Positions 60,559-64,000 of a stretch of DNA of 64,000 bases are shown here, piece after piece. This stretch comes from CBFHND01 sp965657085 (lineage in GTDB: Bacteria > Pseudomonadota > Alphaproteobacteria > Rhodobacterales > Rhodobacteraceae), in assembly GCA_965657085.1 (NCBI GenBank), contig CBFHND010000004.1, positions 146,050-210,049 of the forward strand. The letters run 5' to 3'. Each line of letters opens with the position of its first letter. Positions within the stretch are counted from its first letter, which is position 1. A model generated the notes under the pieces. It saw nothing but the letters and a program-made list of their open reading frames with translations. It did no database searches and had not been told where the DNA came from. A program made the translations under genes and the position numbers.

Positions 60559-62295
60559 TTACGCAGGGCTGGCATCTTCAAGGCGCAGCTGTACGCTTTG
60601 ACGCCCCCGAAAGGTGTTGATGTCCAGACGCCCGGCCAGATGGAACCGCGCACCACCATGATTTTCAAGTGCGGCTCCCAGCGGGCCATCGAACGCTCCA
60701 AAGGCGATCGCGTCCAGACGGGCGGTGCCGGTGTCGCCAAAGCTGAGCTTGAGATGCGATTCGCCCACCCGTTTGGCATAGTAAATCTGCATGTCCGCAA
60801 AGGCATAGCGCGGCCCCGGTGCACCTGCGCCGAAAGGGCCGGCCTGTTCAACCATTTCGGCCAGATCGATGGTTGCGGCATCCGGCATCAGCGTCCCGTC
60901 AAGGCGCAGGTCCGCAGCACCCAACTGATCGGCCCCTTGCCGGGCCAACAGCGCGCCCAGTCGGGCCATCGCTTCTTCGATCCGGTCCTCGGCCACGGTC
61001 AGCCCGGCGGCCATCTTGTGCCCACCGCCCTTCATCAAAAGCCCCTCGGCCTCCAGCCGTTGAATGGGCGCGCCCAGGTCGATGCCCGACACCGACCGGC
61101 CAGAGCCTTTTCCCACGCCGTCCTCGATGCCGATCACGATGGCGGGGCGGTTCGCGGCCTCCTTCAGGCGCGCGGCCACGATGCCCACAACGCCGGGATG
61201 CCAGCCGGGTCCGGCCGCCCAGACGAGGGGCGCGTCAAACCCGCGGCTTTCGGCCTGCTCCAGCGCGGCGGCCCGCACGGCGGCTTCGATGTCGCGGCGG
61301 TCGGTGTTGAGTTCATCCAGTTTTTCCGCCAGTGCCGCCGCCTCGTGCGGATCGCGCGTCGACAAGAGCCGCGCGCCCAGATCGGCTTTGCCGATGCGTC
61401 CGCCAGCGTTGATGCGTGGCCCCAGCAGAAAGCCAAGGTGATAGGCCGCCGGTGTAGTGTCGAGCCGGGCCACATCGGCCAGGGCAGCAAGTCCCGGGCG
61501 GTCGCGCGTGGCCATCACCCGAAGGCCTTGGCGAACGAACGCGCGGTTCACGCCGATCAGGGGGGCGACATCGGCCACGGTCGCAAGTGCCACCAGATCG
61601 AGCATCGCCATCAGGTCCGGTCCCGATTGGCCCGACCCACGCAATTGCCGTCCGGCCTCGACCAGCATCAGAAAGACGACCGCAGCAGCACACAGATGTC
61701 CCAGATCGCCCGTTTCGTCCTGCCGGTTGGGGTTCACCACGGCCAGCGCGGGCGGCAGGGTTTCAGCGCCAAGGTGGTGATCCAGCACGATCACATCCGC
61801 GCCTTCGGCCGCAGCGATCGGGCCATGAGACAGGGTGCCGCAATCGACGCAGATGATCAGGTCGTGTGTCGCGGCAAGCTCGGCCATTGCCGCATCGTTG
61901 GGGCCATAGCCTTCGTCAATGCGGTCCGGCACATAGAGCGTAGCGGTCAGGCCCATCTGCGCCAGCCAGTCGATCAGCAGCGCGGCCGAACTGCCGCCGT
62001 CGACGTCGTAATCCGCAAATATTGCAATGCGTTGGCGTGTCTTGACGGCTTCCAGAAACCGGGCCGCGGCCTGTTCCATATCTTTCAGGCGATGGGGGTC
62101 CGGCAGCAGGTCGCGCAGTTGCGGGGCCAGAAAGGCCTGCGCCTCGGAAGCAGGCACGCCGCGTCGGGCCAGAACGGCGGCCACGGGCAGGGGCAAGTCC
62201 GTCTGCTGGGCAATCGTATCAGTGGCGCGCTGCACCTCGACGCCGGGGCCTACCCAGCGGCGCCGGGTCAGCGATGATTCAACGCCCAGAAACAT
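60559..62295 (-). CDS. recJ: Single-stranded-DNA-specific exonuclease RecJ
   Basis: A 578-residue DHH-family 5'-3' exonuclease for recombination and repair. The DHH metal centre is visible as FADYDVDGGSSAALL, ICVDCGT, VLDHHLGA and HLCAAAVVF; the DHHA1 segment GGGHKMAAGLTV binds DNA. ATG 62295 is preferred to the GTG at 62298 just before it. It follows glpX by 25 bp, on the same strand. Confidence 0.94.
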   Translation of the reverse strand: MFLGVESSLTRRRWVGPGVEVQRATDTIAQQTDLPLPVAAVLARRGVPASEAQAFLAPQLRDLLPDPHRLKDMEQAAARFLEAVKTRQRIAIFADYDVDGGSSAALLIDWLAQMGLTATLYVPDRIDEGYGPNDAAMAELAATHDLIICVDCGTLSHGPIAAAEGADVIVLDHHLGAETLPPALAVVNPNRQDETGDLGHLCAAAVVFLMLVEAGRQLRGSGQSGPDLMAMLDLVALATVADVAPLIGVNRAFVRQGLRVMATRDRPGLAALADVARLDTTPAAYHLGFLLGPRINAGGRIGKADLGARLLSTRDPHEAAALAEKLDELNTDRRDIEAAVRAAALEQAESRGFDAPLVWAAGPGWHPGVVGIVAARLKEAANRPAIVIGIEDGVGKGSGRSVSGIDLGAPIQRLEAEGLLMKGGGHKMAAGLTVAEDRIEEAMARLGALLARQGADQLGAADLRLDGTLMPDAATIDLAEMVEQAGPFGAGAPGPRYAFADMQIYYAKRVGESHLKLSFGDTGTARLDAIAFGAFDGPLGAALENHGGARFHLAGRLDINTFRGRQSVQLRLEDASPA

Positions 62296-62320
62296 CACGC
62301 ACCTCTTGCGATGGGGCGGA

Positions 62321-63289
62321 TCACACCTCGGAGATCGGCGTGCGGTAGTTCATGCGCCGCACCGATCCGGTTTTCGACCGCATCAGCAGTGTTTCGCAGG
62401 TCAGCCAGCCGGGTTCGCGCATCACGGCAGGCAAAAGCGATCCGGCGGTGACACCCGTGGCGGCAAAGATGACATCTTGCGTGACCATGTCGTCGCGCGC
62501 GTAAATGCGATCAAGGTCGGTGATGCCCGCCTTGGCAGCACGGCCTTTTTCGTCGTCGTTGCGGAACAGCAGGCGGCCAAAGATCTGCCCGCCCATGCAT
62601 TTCAGGGCGGCGGCGGCCAGAACGCCTTCGGGCGCGCCACCTGAGCCCATGTACATGTCGATGCCGGTATCGGGATCGGCGCAATGCATGACGCCCGCCA
62701 CATCCCCGTCCGTGATCAGGCGGATGGCGGCACCTGTCTGGCGCACCTCTGCGATCATGTCAGCATGGCGGGGGCGTTCGAGGATGCACACCGTGATGTC
62801 GGAGGGATCGCAGCTTTTGGCCTTGGCCAGTGCAGTTACACGTTCGGTGGGTGACATATCGAGCGTCACGACGCCCTCTTCGAAACCGGGGCCGATGGCC
62901 AGTTTGTCCATATAAACGTCAGGGGCGTGCAACATCGACCCACGTGGCCCCATGGCAATTACGGTCAGCGCGTTTGGCATGTCCTTGGCCGTCAGCGTGG
63001 TGCCTTCGAGCGGGTCCAGCGCGATGTCCACGCCGGGGCCGTTGCCGGTGCCGACCTCTTCGCCGATGAACAACATGGGTGCTTCGTCGCGTTCGCCTTC
63101 TCCGATGACAACCACGCCCGCGATGTCCAGAAGGTTCAGCTGTTCGCGCATGGCGTTCACCGCGGCCTGATCTGCGGCTTTTTCGTCGCCATGACCCACC
63201 AGCTTGGCCGAGGCCAGAGCCGCCGCCTCGGACACCCGCGCAAGCCCCAGAGAAAGCATTCGGTCGTGGAATTTTGCAGAAGCGGTCAT
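62321..63289 (-). CDS. glpX: Class II fructose-1,6-bisphosphatase
   Basis: A 322-residue GlpX-type phosphatase of gluconeogenesis. GEGERDEAPMLFIGEEVG and DIALDPLEGTTL hold the metal-binding acids; MYMGSGGAPEGVLAAAALKC is the substrate segment. ATG 63289 is preceded by AGGAC and gives MTASAKF. It lies between hom (upstream) and recJ, a typical gene order in this group, and these may be co-transcribed. Confidence 0.94.
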   Translation of the reverse strand: MTASAKFHDRMLSLGLARVSEAAALASAKLVGHGDEKAADQAAVNAMREQLNLLDIAGVVVIGEGERDEAPMLFIGEEVGTGNGPGVDIALDPLEGTTLTAKDMPNALTVIAMGPRGSMLHAPDVYMDKLAIGPGFEEGVVTLDMSPTERVTALAKAKSCDPSDITVCILERPRHADMIAEVRQTGAAIRLITDGDVAGVMHCADPDTGIDMYMGSGGAPEGVLAAAALKCMGGQIFGRLLFRNDDEKGRAAKAGITDLDRIYARDDMVTQDVIFAATGVTAGSLLPAVMREPGWLTCETLLMRSKTGSVRRMNYRTPISEV

Positions 63290-63362
63290 GGTGAGGTCCT
63301 TGTTGGATAATCTGTCGTTCAAACGGGTGTAGCGGTGGATGCGGGCCGGGGCAACTGGCCCG

Positions 63363-64000
63363 TCAGAGGTGTTCGATGCGCAAGGCCACGGGCGCGCCTG
63401 TCAGAACGCCGGTGTCGTGCATCGCCTCGATGGCGGTGTCGAGGGCGCTGCGCGTGGTCTTGTGGGTCACGATCAGCACCGGAGCGGCGCTGCTGGTGTC
63501 CTCGTGGCCGTATTGGCGCATGCGGTCGATGCTGACGCCGGCCTCGCCCAGAACGGTCGCGATCTTGGCCAGCGCGCCGGGTTTGTCGACCAGGCCCATG
63601 CGCAGGTAATAGGGCGCGGGCAGCACGGATTTGGCGGGTGTCGCCTGTTGCAGGGTCGCAGCGGGCCGGCCAAAAACCGGCAGGTGAAAGCCGCGCGCGA
63701 TGTCGCAGACATCGGCCATCACGGCACTTGCGGTGGGGCCCATGCCCGCACCGGGGCCGCGCAGAACGATCTGTTCCACCGCGTCGCCTTCCAGAACCAC
63801 CATGTTGGTGCCGCCCTCAAGCTGGCCAAGGGGCGAGGTCGCAGGCACAAGGCAGGGCTGCATCCGCTGTTCGAGGCCGCGCCCGGTTTTCTGGGCCACG
63901 CCCAAAAGCTTGATGCGGAACCCCATGTCGGCCGCGGCGCGAATGTCTTCGATGCTGACCCGTTCGATGCCTTCCAGCTCGATCCCCTCGAAATCCACAC
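63363..64000 (-). CDS. hom: Homoserine dehydrogenase (partial, C-terminal part)
   Basis: The last ~212 codons of homoserine dehydrogenase, cut by the right edge. IELEGIERVSIEDIRAAADMGFRIKLLGVA belongs to the catalytic domain, GPGAGMGPTASAVMADVCDIAR is a signature stretch, and YYLRMGLVDKPGALAKIATVLGEAGVSIDRM is the C-terminal ACT domain for feedback regulation. Threonine and methionine synthesis branch at this step. Confidence 0.93.
   Translation of the reverse strand, partial: VDFEGIELEGIERVSIEDIRAAADMGFRIKLLGVAQKTGRGLEQRMQPCLVPATSPLGQLEGGTNMVVLEGDAVEQIVLRGPGAGMGPTASAVMADVCDIARGFHLPVFGRPAATLQQATPAKSVLPAPYYLRMGLVDKPGALAKIATVLGEAGVSIDRMRQYGHEDTSSAAPVLIVTHKTTRSALDTAIEAMHDTGVLTGAPVALRIEHL

Overview
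The window is a high-GC chromosomal segment from an alphaproteobacterium, most likely a marine Rhodobacteraceae (Roseobacter-group) member. The evidence is the gene complement: carnitine and proline catabolism, a non-pyrrolysine MttB homologue, a form-II CoxL-like protein, GlpX-RecJ-Hom side by side, an ImuA homologue, an H-NOX/diguanylate cyclase pair, and PutA with an Lrp-type regulator. I see no phage, transposase, integrase, CRISPR array or rRNA. Two tRNA genes are present (Leu-UAA and Glu-UUC).

Layout. 1-6.3 kb: the N-terminal part of a peptide-type solute-binding protein (cut by the left edge), a LysR regulator, a divergent amidohydrolase coupled to a COG0523 metallochaperone GTPase, an inverted-repeat element, YgfZ and a glycosyltransferase. 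6.3-15.3 kb: MsbA-like ABC exporter, class V aminotransferase, a tiny membrane protein with its own promoter, a HisC-like aminotransferase, a 54-residue Tat-signal protein behind a Fur-like box, a crotonase and ValS. 15.4-20.8 kb: an operon of PhyH dioxygenase, PhnZ-like HD-domain protein and YciI protein, divergent from a stand-alone CoxL-like molybdoenzyme and a DUF2235 hydrolase. 20.8-33.4 kb: thioesterase, MetF/MetR with a MetR box, 2OG oxygenase, MDR-SDR-RidA cluster, SuhB-type phosphatase, GFA protein, rhomboid, PutA/PutR and a TPR protein. 33.4-42.4 kb: tRNA-Leu, chemoreceptor, MetG, MFS transporter, YceI protein, a frameshifted clan-CD-peptidase-like pseudogene and ImuA with a LexA-like box. 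42.5-48.2 kb: aldo/keto reductase, then the carnitine cluster (CdhR-type regulator divergent from BKACE, lipoprotein, carnitine dehydrogenase-thioesterase fusion and SDR). 48.3-52.3 kb: XRE regulator divergent from a desaturase, EamA transporter, NUDIX, DUF983. 52.4-54.5 kb: EF-hand protein, ECF sigma factor, likely anti-sigma factor and CnrX-like periplasmic sensor. 54.5-64 kb: PleD-like cyclase with degenerate receivers, DUF3572, HAD phosphatase, MttB homologue, H-NOX/DGC operon, tRNA-Glu, RecJ, GlpX and the C-terminal part of homoserine dehydrogenase (cut by the right edge).

Many adjacent genes overlap by four bases (ATGA, GTGA or TTGA), which marks translationally coupled pairs: amidohydrolase/COG0523, PhyH/HD, rhomboid/GFA, the carnitine operon, DUF3572/HAD and H-NOX/DGC. 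The strongest candidates for undescribed biology are an H-NOX protein that lacks the proximal heme histidine and the YxSxR motif yet is coupled to a diguanylate cyclase; the PhyH plus HD-oxygenase operon of unknown substrate; the EF-hand/ECF-sigma/CnrX-like module; and the decayed clan-CD peptidase-like gene.
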